Source: Marinospirillum minutulum DSM 6287
Lineage (GTDB): Bacteria > Pseudomonadota > Gammaproteobacteria > Pseudomonadales > Halomonadaceae
Assembly (NCBI RefSeq): GCF_000422325.1
Contig: NZ_AULO01000010.1
Location: 124,001-188,000 of the forward strand
Direction of reading: 5' to 3'
DNA length: 64,000 bases
This document shows, in pieces, positions 9,850-18,058 of the stretch. Under the pieces are notes generated by a model. That model was not told the DNA's origin and did no database searches. It worked only from the letters and a program-made list of their open reading frames with translations. A program made the translations under genes and the position numbers. The first letter of the stretch is position 1, and each line of letters begins with the position of its first letter.

Positions 9850-11424
9850 ATGCCACTGACATCTACACGCTTCCGTTTAATTAATTTAAAAAACCTAATT
9901 ATTTTACTGGCATTTTTTGTTGCCTTTATTACCCTTGCCAATGGCTTTTTTGCTAATTATCAGGTGCAAAGAAACCAACTTTTAAAACATACACTTGAAA
10001 CTAATCATGCCTACACGCAAAAACTTGCAGCCGCTACCAACAACTTTATTGAAGCAGCACTGCAACAACTTGCCTACACCGCTAAAATTGTAGAAAAAAA
10101 CCTAGACAACCAAAGCTTATTAACAGCTGAAGCTGAGCGCCTACACCAACAAACATCAAGCTTTAATTCGGTTGCTATCGTTAATAAAGAAGGCATTGCC
10201 TTAGCCGCATCACCTAACACGCTCGGTATTTTAGGTGGCAAGCTTGTATCGGCTGGTGTATTAGAAACTCTAGCAGCAAAAAAACCGCTAGTTAGCACAC
10301 CCTACCTTTCAACGGTTGGCAATTTACTGGTTCTTATTTCTTCCCCCATCTTTGACGCATCGGGCAATTACTTGGGCTATGTTGGTGGTACTATTTATTT
10401 AAAAGAAAAAAGTATCCTTAATGACCTGCTTGGAAAACACTTCCACCGAGATGGCTCTTACATTTATGTTGTAGATCAAAACAAACAAATTATTTATCAC
10501 CCCAACCCAAAACGTGTTGGCTCTTATATTGAAAACAATGAAGCTATAAATAGTGTTATTAAAAACATCAGCGGGTCAGCACAAGTAACCAATAGTTTAG
10601 GTGTTGAAATGTTAGCTGGTTTCTCACCCATTACAACCACCAACTGGGGTGTTGTTGCTCAGCGTCCTGTTACCGCCACACTAAGTTCACTAGACGATTT
10701 AATGAAGCGAGTGGTTTATCGTACTTTGCCCCTAGCATTATTTACTTTTTTTATTATTTGGCTACTGGCTAACTACATTTCTCGCCCTTTGCGCCAGCTA
10801 GCAACCACAGCTAAAGAAATGGATTCACCTAGCGCACACTCCAACTTAGCCAAGGTTGAGTCTTGGTATTTTGAAAGCAAAGAGTTAAAGCAAGCCATGT
10901 TAAAAGGGTTAGGCTTACTGAACACTCAAATAAGTCAGTTAAAAGAAGATGCTGCAACAGATCCTTTAACCGGTGTTTTTAACCGACGCAGCCTGCAGTT
11001 ATTACTTAAACAGCTAGAACAAAAAGGTATCCCTTTTTCTGTACTGGCTGTTGACATTGACCACTTCAAAAAAGTTAACGACACCTTTGGTCATGCTGCT
11101 GGCGATAAGGCTTTAATTGAACTAACCAAAATGATGCGCCAAATCTCAAGAGAAGAAGACCTAGTAGCCAGAACGGGTGGTGAGGAGTTTTTATTAATTC
11201 TGCCAAACACGACCACCTCTAGCGCACAGGCTATAGCTGAAAGGTTACGTAAACTGGTTGCCCAAACGCAGATAGACCCTGTTGGTTCAATACAAGTGTC
11301 TATCGGCATAGCAACTCTCTCAGCCAAGGGTGGTTCAAGCGATGAAGTACTTAATCAAGCTGATGAGGCGCTTTATCAAGCAAAAAGGTTAGGCCGTAAT
11401 CGCTGTGAAGTTTATACACCTTAA
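9850..11424 (+). CDS. membrane diguanylate cyclase with periplasmic dCache sensor domain
   Basis: 524 residues: transmembrane segment 1 at about 13-33, a periplasmic Cache-type region at about 35-290, a second membrane segment at about 291-309, a HAMP-like linker and a GGDEF domain from about 365. The active-site loop is GGEEF (443-447), a functional variant. The inhibitory site RxxD is present as R434-D437, exactly five residues before GGEEF, so product feedback inhibition is expected. It makes c-di-GMP in response to a small extracellular ligand that is not known. It is the only one of the four GGDEF proteins here without an EAL domain. Confidence 0.92.
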   Translation: MPLTSTRFRLINLKNLIILLAFFVAFITLANGFFANYQVQRNQLLKHTLETNHAYTQKLAAATNNFIEAALQQLAYTAKIVEKNLDNQSLLTAEAERLHQQTSSFNSVAIVNKEGIALAASPNTLGILGGKLVSAGVLETLAAKKPLVSTPYLSTVGNLLVLISSPIFDASGNYLGYVGGTIYLKEKSILNDLLGKHFHRDGSYIYVVDQNKQIIYHPNPKRVGSYIENNEAINSVIKNISGSAQVTNSLGVEMLAGFSPITTTNWGVVAQRPVTATLSSLDDLMKRVVYRTLPLALFTFFIIWLLANYISRPLRQLATTAKEMDSPSAHSNLAKVESWYFESKELKQAMLKGLGLLNTQISQLKEDAATDPLTGVFNRRSLQLLLKQLEQKGIPFSVLAVDIDHFKKVNDTFGHAAGDKALIELTKMMRQISREEDLVARTGGEEFLLILPNTTTSSAQAIAERLRKLVAQTQIDPVGSIQVSIGIATLSAKGGSSDEVLNQADEALYQAKRLGRNRCEVYTP

Positions 11425-11505
11425 AAAAGAACACTGAAATTTGCGCCTTTTAGCTGAATACGTGAAAATAGCCAACCATTTACAATTAAGGTAATCACCA
11501 AACCA

Positions 11506-12537
11506 ATGAAACCTAGGCTTGCCATTAATGGATATGGACGTATAGGGCAATGCATTCTTCGTGCTTGGGCAGAGCGTGATGATTGCCGTGGCTTAGATAT
11601 GGTTGCTTTGAATGAATTATCCGATTTAGACACCCTTGCCTACCTAACGCGCTACGACACTATTCATGGCCGCTTTCCTGGCAAGGTAGAAACACGTAAT
11701 GAACAGCTATGGATAGATAACCACCCCATTAGTGTTTTGTGTAGTGCCACTCCCGAGGGCTTGCCTTGGGCAGACTTAAATATTGATTTACTACTTGAAT
11801 GTACGGGCAGTTTTAAAGACCGTGCTACTGCTGAATTACACTTAGAAGCTGGTGCTAAACGCCTACTTTTTTCTCACCCTGCTGAAGCCGATGTGGATGC
11901 TACTATTGTTCGTGGTGTGAATCTTGATCAGCTAACCCCTGACATGCGCATTGTTTCAGCCGCTTCTTGTACTACCAACTGTGTTATTCCCCTACTTAAA
12001 TTACTCGATGAAAATTTTGGAATAGAACACGCTACCACCACAACCATCCATTCGGTGATGAACGACCAGCCAGTAAGCGATGCTTACAATAAAAATGATC
12101 TGCGCTTAACCCGCTCGGCTATGGCTTCGATTATTCCGGTTGAAACAGGTTTAGCTAAAGGTATTTATCGTTTACTGCCGCATTTAGAAGGGCGCATAGC
12201 CAGTACCCACTTACGAGTTCCTACCCTTAACGTTTCTGCTATGGATTTAACCCTTTGTGTGCAGCGCGATACCACTGTGGCAGAGATAAACCAGCTTTTG
12301 CGTAATGCCAGCGAAGGCGCTTTGCAAGGCATTATGGGCTATACAGAAGAACCTAATGCCTCGGTCGACTTTAACCATGACCCCCGCTCTAGCATTGTTG
12401 ATGCCACCCAAACTCACGTAGCAGGCAAGCGTTTAGTTAAGCTTTTATGCTGGTTTGATAACGAATGGGGCTTTGCTAACCGCATGTTAGATATAGCAAT
12501 CCATTGGCTAGCACTTGAAAAAAACACCAAAAAATAA
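11506..12537 (+). CDS. epd: erythrose-4-phosphate dehydrogenase (GAPDH family)
   Basis: Oxidises D-erythrose 4-phosphate to 4-phosphoerythronate, the first step of the DXP-dependent pyridoxal phosphate route. The GAPDH-family fold is evident from NGYGRIG (8-14, NAD binding), catalytic C155 in SCTTN and H182. The segment HSVMNDQPVSDAY after the active-site histidine is characteristic of Epd rather than glycolytic GapA. Length 343 is close to E. coli Epd. It heads the epd-pgk-fba cluster with 33- and 44-base gaps. Some GapB-type enzymes look similar, so residual GAPDH activity is possible. Confidence 0.9.
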   Translation: MKPRLAINGYGRIGQCILRAWAERDDCRGLDMVALNELSDLDTLAYLTRYDTIHGRFPGKVETRNEQLWIDNHPISVLCSATPEGLPWADLNIDLLLECTGSFKDRATAELHLEAGAKRLLFSHPAEADVDATIVRGVNLDQLTPDMRIVSAASCTTNCVIPLLKLLDENFGIEHATTTTIHSVMNDQPVSDAYNKNDLRLTRSAMASIIPVETGLAKGIYRLLPHLEGRIASTHLRVPTLNVSAMDLTLCVQRDTTVAEINQLLRNASEGALQGIMGYTEEPNASVDFNHDPRSSIVDATQTHVAGKRLVKLLCWFDNEWGFANRMLDIAIHWLALEKNTKK

Positions 12538-12570
12538 TGACTCAACCCGTTATAAATATGAGGACTATAC

Positions 12571-13734
12571 ATGCAAGTAATTAAAATGACCGATTTAAAC
12601 CTAGCGGGTAAGCGAGTACTTATTCGCGAAGATTTAAACGTACCCATTAAAGACGGCAAGGTCTCTTCCGATGCGCGTATTCGTGCCAGCCTACCCACCC
12701 TTCAGCTAGCCATTAAAGCCGGTGCTAAGGTGATGCTTATGTCGCACCTAGGCCGTCCAGAAGAAGGTGTTTACGATGAAGCCAGCTCTTTAGCACCAGT
12801 AGCTGAACACCTAAGCGGCTTATTAGGCCAGCCGGTTAAGTTGGTTAAAGATTACCTAACAGGCGTGGAAGTGGCGGCGGGTGAAGTGGTGCTTTTAGAA
12901 AACGTACGCTTTAATAAAGGCGAGAAAAAAGACCAAGACGATTTATCTAAAGCTTATGCCGCCCTTTGTGATGTGTTTGTGATGGATGCTTTTGGTACTG
13001 CGCACCGTGCCCAAGCTTCAACCCACGGCGTAGCTCGTTTTGCTCCGATTGCTTGCGCTGGCCCTTTATTAGCTGCTGAATTAGATGCGCTAGAAAAAGC
13101 CCTTGCTCAGCCAGCCAAACCACTGGTAGCTATAGTGGGTGGCTCTAAGGTGTCTACCAAGCTTGAAGTGCTAAATGCTTTATCTGAAAAGTGTGATCAA
13201 ATAATTGTGGGTGGTGGTATCGCCAATACCTTCTTAGCTGCAGCTGGTTTCCCTGTTGGTAAATCTTTATACGAAGCTGATTTGGTTGATAAAGCTAAGC
13301 AGTTAATGACACAGGTAAACATTCCTTTACCTACCGATGTGGTAGTAGCTAAAGCGTTTTCTGAAACGGCAGAAGCAACCATTAAGCAAGTAGCAGAGGT
13401 TGCCGAAGACGAGATGATTTTAGATATTGGCCCAGATTCTGCTTCTGCTTTAGCTTTATTGCTAAAAGAGGCTGGCACTATTTTGTGGAATGGCCCTGTG
13501 GGTGTTTTTGAAATTCAGCAGTTTAGCAGCGGTACTCAAGTGCTTGCTAAGGCCATTGCCGAAAGCGCTGGCTTCTCCATTGCTGGCGGTGGTGATACCC
13601 TAGCAGCCATAGACAAGTACGGCATTGCAGATCAGGTATCCTACATCTCTACTGGTGGCGGTGCTTTCTTAGAATACGTGGAAGGCAAAGAATTACCTGC
13701 TGTCGCTGCATTAAAAGCTGCAGCTAATAAATAA
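12571..13734 (+). CDS. pgk: phosphoglycerate kinase
   Basis: The ATP-generating step of glycolysis: 1,3-bisphosphoglycerate plus ADP gives 3-phosphoglycerate plus ATP. The 387 residues match E. coli Pgk in length. Characteristic segments are [11 protein letters not shown] near the N-terminus, [29 protein letters not shown] at the domain hinge, and the C-terminal GGGDTLAA nucleotide loop. AGGAC lies before the ATG. Second gene of epd-pgk-fba; no terminator is visible on either side inside the cluster. Confidence 0.97.
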   Translation: MQVIKMTDLNLAGKRVLIREDLNVPIKDGKVSSDARIRASLPTLQLAIKAGAKVMLMSHLGRPEEGVYDEASSLAPVAEHLSGLLGQPVKLVKDYLTGVEVAAGEVVLLENVRFNKGEKKDQDDLSKAYAALCDVFVMDAFGTAHRAQASTHGVARFAPIACAGPLLAAELDALEKALAQPAKPLVAIVGGSKVSTKLEVLNALSEKCDQIIVGGGIANTFLAAAGFPVGKSLYEADLVDKAKQLMTQVNIPLPTDVVVAKAFSETAEATIKQVAEVAEDEMILDIGPDSASALALLLKEAGTILWNGPVGVFEIQQFSSGTQVLAKAIAESAGFSIAGGGDTLAAIDKYGIADQVSYISTGGGAFLEYVEGKELPAVAALKAAANK

Positions 13735-13778
13735 AACCAACAATTAAACACACCCTTATTATAAAAGGTAAAAATATT

Positions 13779-14843
13779 ATGGCTCTAATTACCCTACGCC
13801 AAATGTTGGATCACGCAGCCGAATACGGCTATGGCGTTCCTGCATTCAACGTGAATAACCTAGAACAAATGCGCGCTATTATGGAAGCTGCCGACCGCAC
13901 CGATTCACCTGTAATTGTGCAGGCTTCAGCCGGTGCACGTAGCTATGCCGGTGCGCCTTTTTTACGCCACCTCATTTTAGCAGCTATTGAAGAATGGCCA
14001 CACATTCCTGTGTGTATGCACCAAGACCACGGTACTAGCCCTGCGGTGTGCCAGCGTTCCATTCAGCTAGGTTTTAGCTCAGTAATGATGGACGGTTCTT
14101 TAGGTGAAGACGGCAAAACACCCACCAGCTATGAATACAACGTCGATGTTACCCGTCGCACCGTTGAAATGGCACACGCTTGCGGTGTTTCTGTTGAAGG
14201 TGAACTGGGTTGTTTAGGTAGCTTAGAAACCGGACAAGCTGGCGAAGAAGATGGTATAGGCGCAGAAGGTACCTTAAGCATGGAACAAATGCTCACCGAC
14301 CCAGAAGAAGCGGCTGACTTTGTTAAGAAAACTCAGGTTGATGCTTTGGCTATAGCGATAGGTACTAGCCACGGTGCTTATAAGTTCACCAAGCCACCCA
14401 CAGGCGACACACTCGCGATTGACCGCATTAAGGCCATTCATGAACGCATTCCTAACACCCACTTGGTTATGCATGGCTCTTCATCAGTTCCGCAAGAATG
14501 GCTGGCCATTATTAATGAATTTGGTGGCAAAATTCCTGAAACCTACGGTGTACCTGTAGAAGAAATTGTTGAGGGTATTAAATACGGTGTGCGTAAGGTG
14601 AATATTGATACTGACCTACGCCTTGCTTCAACGGGTGCGATTCGCCGCTTCTTAGCGGAAAACCCAGCAGAATTTGACCCACGCAAATACCTGAAAGCGT
14701 CACAAACAGCCATGACGGATATTTGTATTAACCGTTATGAAGCCTTTGGTACAGCAGGCCAGGCTAGTAAAATGCGTGCACTTAGCCTAGATGCCATGAC
14801 AGAGCGTTACTTAACAGGCGAACTTGATCCTAAAATCAAGTAA
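13779..14843 (+). CDS. fba: class II fructose-bisphosphate aldolase, Calvin-cycle subtype
   Basis: A zinc-dependent aldolase that cleaves or forms fructose 1,6-bisphosphate. In the 354 residues, HQDHG (81-85) gives the catalytic aspartate D83 and zinc ligand H84. The later SHG and MHGSSSVP segments give the other zinc histidines and the phosphate loop. Length and the NVNNLEQM / [12 protein letters not shown] segments match the long 'Calvin-type' class II enzymes found with pgk and tkt in gammaproteobacteria. AAAGGT precedes the ATG. Last gene of the cluster, followed by a hairpin. Confidence 0.96.
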   Translation: MALITLRQMLDHAAEYGYGVPAFNVNNLEQMRAIMEAADRTDSPVIVQASAGARSYAGAPFLRHLILAAIEEWPHIPVCMHQDHGTSPAVCQRSIQLGFSSVMMDGSLGEDGKTPTSYEYNVDVTRRTVEMAHACGVSVEGELGCLGSLETGQAGEEDGIGAEGTLSMEQMLTDPEEAADFVKKTQVDALAIAIGTSHGAYKFTKPPTGDTLAIDRIKAIHERIPNTHLVMHGSSSVPQEWLAIINEFGGKIPETYGVPVEEIVEGIKYGVRKVNIDTDLRLASTGAIRRFLAENPAEFDPRKYLKASQTAMTDICINRYEAFGTAGQASKMRALSLDAMTERYLTGELDPKIK

Positions 14844-14852
14844 ACCTTTAAA

Positions 14853-14883
14853 CCTCTGGTTAGCCCTAAGGGTTAATCAGAGG
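14853..14883 (+). terminator. hairpin between convergent fba and GGDEF-EAL genes
   Basis: CCTCTGGTTAGCCCT pairs with AGGGTTAATCAGAGG over 15 positions with two G-U pairs and almost no loop. The plus-strand T run after it is weak (TATTAATT). It overlaps the 3' end of the minus-strand gene, so it may serve both genes. Confidence 0.6.
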
Positions 14884-16588
14884 TATTAATTGCTTCCACA
14901 AATGCATCTAAAGCTAAAGGGTGGCCAATATAATAACCCTGCCCTAAATGGCAGCCTGCTTTTGCTAAATAATCCCACTGCATTTTAGTTTCTATTCCTT
15001 CAGCAACAACCTGCATACCTAGCCCACAACCCAAACCTATAACGGCATCAATAATGCTGGTATTGCTATCTTTGGTGTTTAAATCCTGCACAAAGGTTTG
15101 GTCAATTTTTAAAGTATTTACAGGAAAGTTGCGCAAGTAAGCCATGGACGAATAGCCGGTACCAAAATCATCTATAGCGAGCTGTACGCCTAAATCACGT
15201 AGGCTTTGCATGGTTACTATGGCTTCATCAACCTTCTCCATTACCATGCTTTCAGTGATTTCTAGTTCAACTTGGCTAGGGTTAATACCACTAAAAGCAA
15301 TGGCTTCCATCACTAACTCTCTTAAGCCTGGGCGCTGAAATTGACGCATAGAAAGGTTAACGGCTACTTGTAAAGGGTAACCCACAGCTTGGCTGGCTTT
15401 AACTGTGTCTGATAGAGCAGTGAAAAGTATCCAGCGACCGAGAGGGTTTATCATGCCGGTATCTTCAGCCAAGGGAATAAACTCTGCTGGCAAAATCATA
15501 CCATCACAAGTTGGCCAGCGAATCAGTGCCTCCATTCCAGTGATTTTGCCCGTTTTTAAATCTTGCTTGGGCTGGTAGTGAAGCAAAAAACTGTCGTGTT
15601 GCAGTGCTTTGCGCATTTTAGCTTCTAAACGAACCCTGTGCGCACTACTTATATTTAAATCTTCGGAGAAGAAACGGTAACCTCCCTTGCCTTCACCTTT
15701 GACTAAATTTAATGCTGTCTCGGCACAACGCAACAAGTCATCTTCCGTTTGAGCATTGTCTGGATAAATAGCTAAACCTAGGCTGGCTGAAACATAAACC
15801 TCTTCACCTTGAATATTAAACGGCTCTTCAAGGCAGCTAATGAGACGCTCCGCTACAATGCTGGCATCGTCTGGTTTACGCAGTTCACTAAGAATAAAAG
15901 AAAAATCATTGCCGCCCATACGCGACAACATATCTGCATCCCTTTCTTGACGGCTTTCTTGGCGAGCTAGTAGGTCTGTACGTCTAATTCCTGTTTGTAA
16001 GCGCTTGGCTACATCAATTAATAACTGATCGCCCGCAGCAAAACCAAAGGCATCATTAATAAGTTTGAAGCGGTCGACATTAAGTAACACTAAGCCAGTT
16101 CGGGTGTTATGACGCGAAGAAATATTAAATTCATGCCCCAAACGGTTACGAAATAAAATACGGTTAGGCAGTTCGGTTAGAGGGTCATAGTGGGTTAAAC
16201 GTTCTAATTCTGCTTCGCTACGGTGCAAAGCAGAAAGCTCACTAAAAATTGCAAAATAATAGCTAACTTCACCCTTTTCATCGGTGACAGCTTCAATATT
16301 CAAATGCTTAAGGTAAGAGTTACCACTAGAGAAATAATCCCAAACTTCACCTTCCCAACGCCCTGTTTTATTCAGCTCTGCCTGTAAGGTTTTATAAAAG
16401 GCCGCATCGTGATGACCCGATTGGTTAATGCGCGGTGTTTTACCTAGGGCTTGTTCTTTTCTGATACCAGTTAGGTTTTCGTAGGCTGAGTTAACATAAA
16501 CAATCGTCTGCTGTTGGTCAGTTACCACAACTGCATGAGGTATTTTTTCAACGATAGCCATTAATAAAGCGGCTTCTAAGTGCTGCAA
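14873..16588 (-). CDS. cytoplasmic PAS-GGDEF-EAL protein, probable c-di-GMP phosphodiesterase
   Basis: 571 residues without membrane segments: a PAS domain at about 10-120, GGDEF at about 130-310 and EAL at about 320-565. The cyclase loop is degenerate (GGNDF, 225-229) and lacks the catalytic acidic residue, so synthesis is unlikely. The EAL domain keeps its metal and catalytic set: EAL (353-355), the NLS asparagine, ITES, DDFGTGYSS, LKID, AEGIE and GQGYY. The likely activity is therefore c-di-GMP hydrolysis, with the GGDEF domain possibly acting as a GTP sensor. The PAS ligand is unknown. It converges with fba and shares a hairpin at its 3' end. Confidence 0.92.
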   Translation of the reverse strand: MQHLEAALLMAIVEKIPHAVVVTDQQQTIVYVNSAYENLTGIRKEQALGKTPRINQSGHHDAAFYKTLQAELNKTGRWEGEVWDYFSSGNSYLKHLNIEAVTDEKGEVSYYFAIFSELSALHRSEAELERLTHYDPLTELPNRILFRNRLGHEFNISSRHNTRTGLVLLNVDRFKLINDAFGFAAGDQLLIDVAKRLQTGIRRTDLLARQESRQERDADMLSRMGGNDFSFILSELRKPDDASIVAERLISCLEEPFNIQGEEVYVSASLGLAIYPDNAQTEDDLLRCAETALNLVKGEGKGGYRFFSEDLNISSAHRVRLEAKMRKALQHDSFLLHYQPKQDLKTGKITGMEALIRWPTCDGMILPAEFIPLAEDTGMINPLGRWILFTALSDTVKASQAVGYPLQVAVNLSMRQFQRPGLRELVMEAIAFSGINPSQVELEITESMVMEKVDEAIVTMQSLRDLGVQLAIDDFGTGYSSMAYLRNFPVNTLKIDQTFVQDLNTKDSNTSIIDAVIGLGCGLGMQVVAEGIETKMQWDYLAKAGCHLGQGYYIGHPLALDAFVEAINTSD

Positions 16589-16649
16589 GGTTATCTCCTG
16601 ATTCCGTTCAAGGTTTTAATTAAACTACCTTAAAAAAAACTGCAAGTCA

Positions 16650-17555
16650 TTAGGCTTTAGGCTTAACGGTTAACTCTTGGCGCAAGGTAGCTATGCGCTG
16701 GTCTTTCTCTTGCCATAACTGATTAATCCAATCTTGAAATGCGCTTCTAAAAACAGGGTCTTCTTGATAATCGCCAACCAGCAGAGCTTTAGGTAAAGGT
16801 TGTTTTTGTATATCAATAATCACCCGCCCAACCCTACCGCTAAGCAAGTCCCAAAAAGTAGGCGGCTGCTTACTAGCATAAACCAGTGTGACATCTAGGT
16901 AACTATGCAGCTGCTCATTCATTGCACTTAAAGTGAAGGCTACGCCGCCTGATTTTGGCTTTAATAAATACTGATAGGGTGATTGCTGCTGCTCTTTTTT
17001 TGCAGGAGTGAAGCGTGTGCCTTCTAGGTAATTAACTAAAGAAACTGGGCGCCCCCTTAAACGGTCGCAAGCCTTACGGGTTATCGCTAAATCTTCACCG
17101 CGTAACTGTGGATTTTTTTCCAACTGCTCTTTGGTATGACGACGCATAAAAGGGTATTCTAAAGCCCACCAAGCTAAACCCAGTAAGGGAACCCAAATAA
17201 GTTCTCGCTTTAAAAAGAAGGTAAAAAAAGGTGCTTTGCCGTGGATAGCTGCCATTAGGGCAGGAATATCGACCCAGCTTTGGTGGTTAGATATTACTAA
17301 CAAGGATTCTTGACGACTTAGCTTTTGCTGCCCACGAATATCCCAATAGGTGGGTGTAAGGTAACGAAAGATTAGAATGTTGATGCTTATCCAGGTAGCT
17401 GCAATAAAACGTACTGCCTCAAAGCAAAAATCTCTAAACCACTGAATAGGAACAAGCAGCTTTAGTAATGCAAAAAAAAGCAGGGGCACCATTCCTACTA
17501 AGGTGTTAAGCAATAACAGCAAACTAGTCGCTATGCCAGTCAATAACTTATGCAT
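16650..17555 (-). CDS. yihG: YihG-like lysophospholipid acyltransferase (PlsC superfamily)
   Basis: 301 residues with an N-terminal hydrophobic region (about 5-65) anchoring it to the inner membrane. The acyltransferase motif is NHQSWVD (H91 and D96, HX4D) and the phosphate-binding motif is EGTR (178-181). The overall pattern fits the YihG branch, which acylates lysophosphatidic acid or related lysophospholipids and influences acyl-chain composition. Substrate choice cannot be decided from sequence. It is transcribed away from yciH at 17679, with about 120 bases between them. Confidence 0.85.
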   Translation of the reverse strand: MHKLLTGIATSLLLLLNTLVGMVPLLFFALLKLLVPIQWFRDFCFEAVRFIAATWISINILIFRYLTPTYWDIRGQQKLSRQESLLVISNHQSWVDIPALMAAIHGKAPFFTFFLKRELIWVPLLGLAWWALEYPFMRRHTKEQLEKNPQLRGEDLAITRKACDRLRGRPVSLVNYLEGTRFTPAKKEQQQSPYQYLLKPKSGGVAFTLSAMNEQLHSYLDVTLVYASKQPPTFWDLLSGRVGRVIIDIQKQPLPKALLVGDYQEDPVFRSAFQDWINQLWQEKDQRIATLRQELTVKPKA

Positions 17556-17678
17556 TATCGAGTCTCAAATAGTGATTCTTAGTTAACTTAACCACTGCTA
17601 TACTCAAACAACAGTAGTTTAACCCTGACTTAAATATGTTACTTTACATCATTACAGCTAGGTAACTTGGAATTTCTT

Positions 17679-18053
17679 ATGTCTTCTCTACAGCAGCAGT
17701 TAAGCGGTTTAGTCTATTCTACTGACCAAGGCAAGCTATGTCCTGCCTGTAAAGAATCACTTACCTCTTGTTGCTGTGCAGAACTTGCTGACCAGCAACG
17801 TTTAGAGTCACTCGATGGGATAGTACGCCTTCGCCGAGAAACTTCTGGGCGTAAAGGTAAGGGTGTTACTACAATTCAGGGTGTGCCCTTGAATAAAAAT
17901 GAATTAAAGTCTTTAACGGCTGAACTAAAAAAACGCTGTGGAACAGGCGGTGCTTTAAAAAATGATATTATTGAAATTCAGGGTGATCAACGAACAGTCA
18001 TTAAGTCCCTACTGGAAGCAAAGGGATTTCGAGTTAAGCTAAGTGGTGGCTAG
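17679..18053 (+). CDS. yciH: YciH, bacterial SUI1/eIF1-like translation factor
   Basis: 124 residues from the ATG at 17679; a TTG 12 bases upstream is an alternative start. The N-terminal half has a cysteine-rich patch (CPACKESLTSCCC) that may bind zinc. The C-terminal half is the SUI1 domain, with TTIQGVPL and the KKRCGTGG loop. In E. coli YciH binds the ribosome and influences start-site fidelity and stress translation. The next gene, a membrane GGDEF-EAL protein, begins only five bases after the stop, so the two are very likely co-transcribed, an unusual partnership. Confidence 0.92.
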   Translation: MSSLQQQLSGLVYSTDQGKLCPACKESLTSCCCAELADQQRLESLDGIVRLRRETSGRKGKGVTTIQGVPLNKNELKSLTAELKKRCGTGGALKNDIIEIQGDQRTVIKSLLEAKGFRVKLSGG

Positions 18054-18058
18054 GTTTT

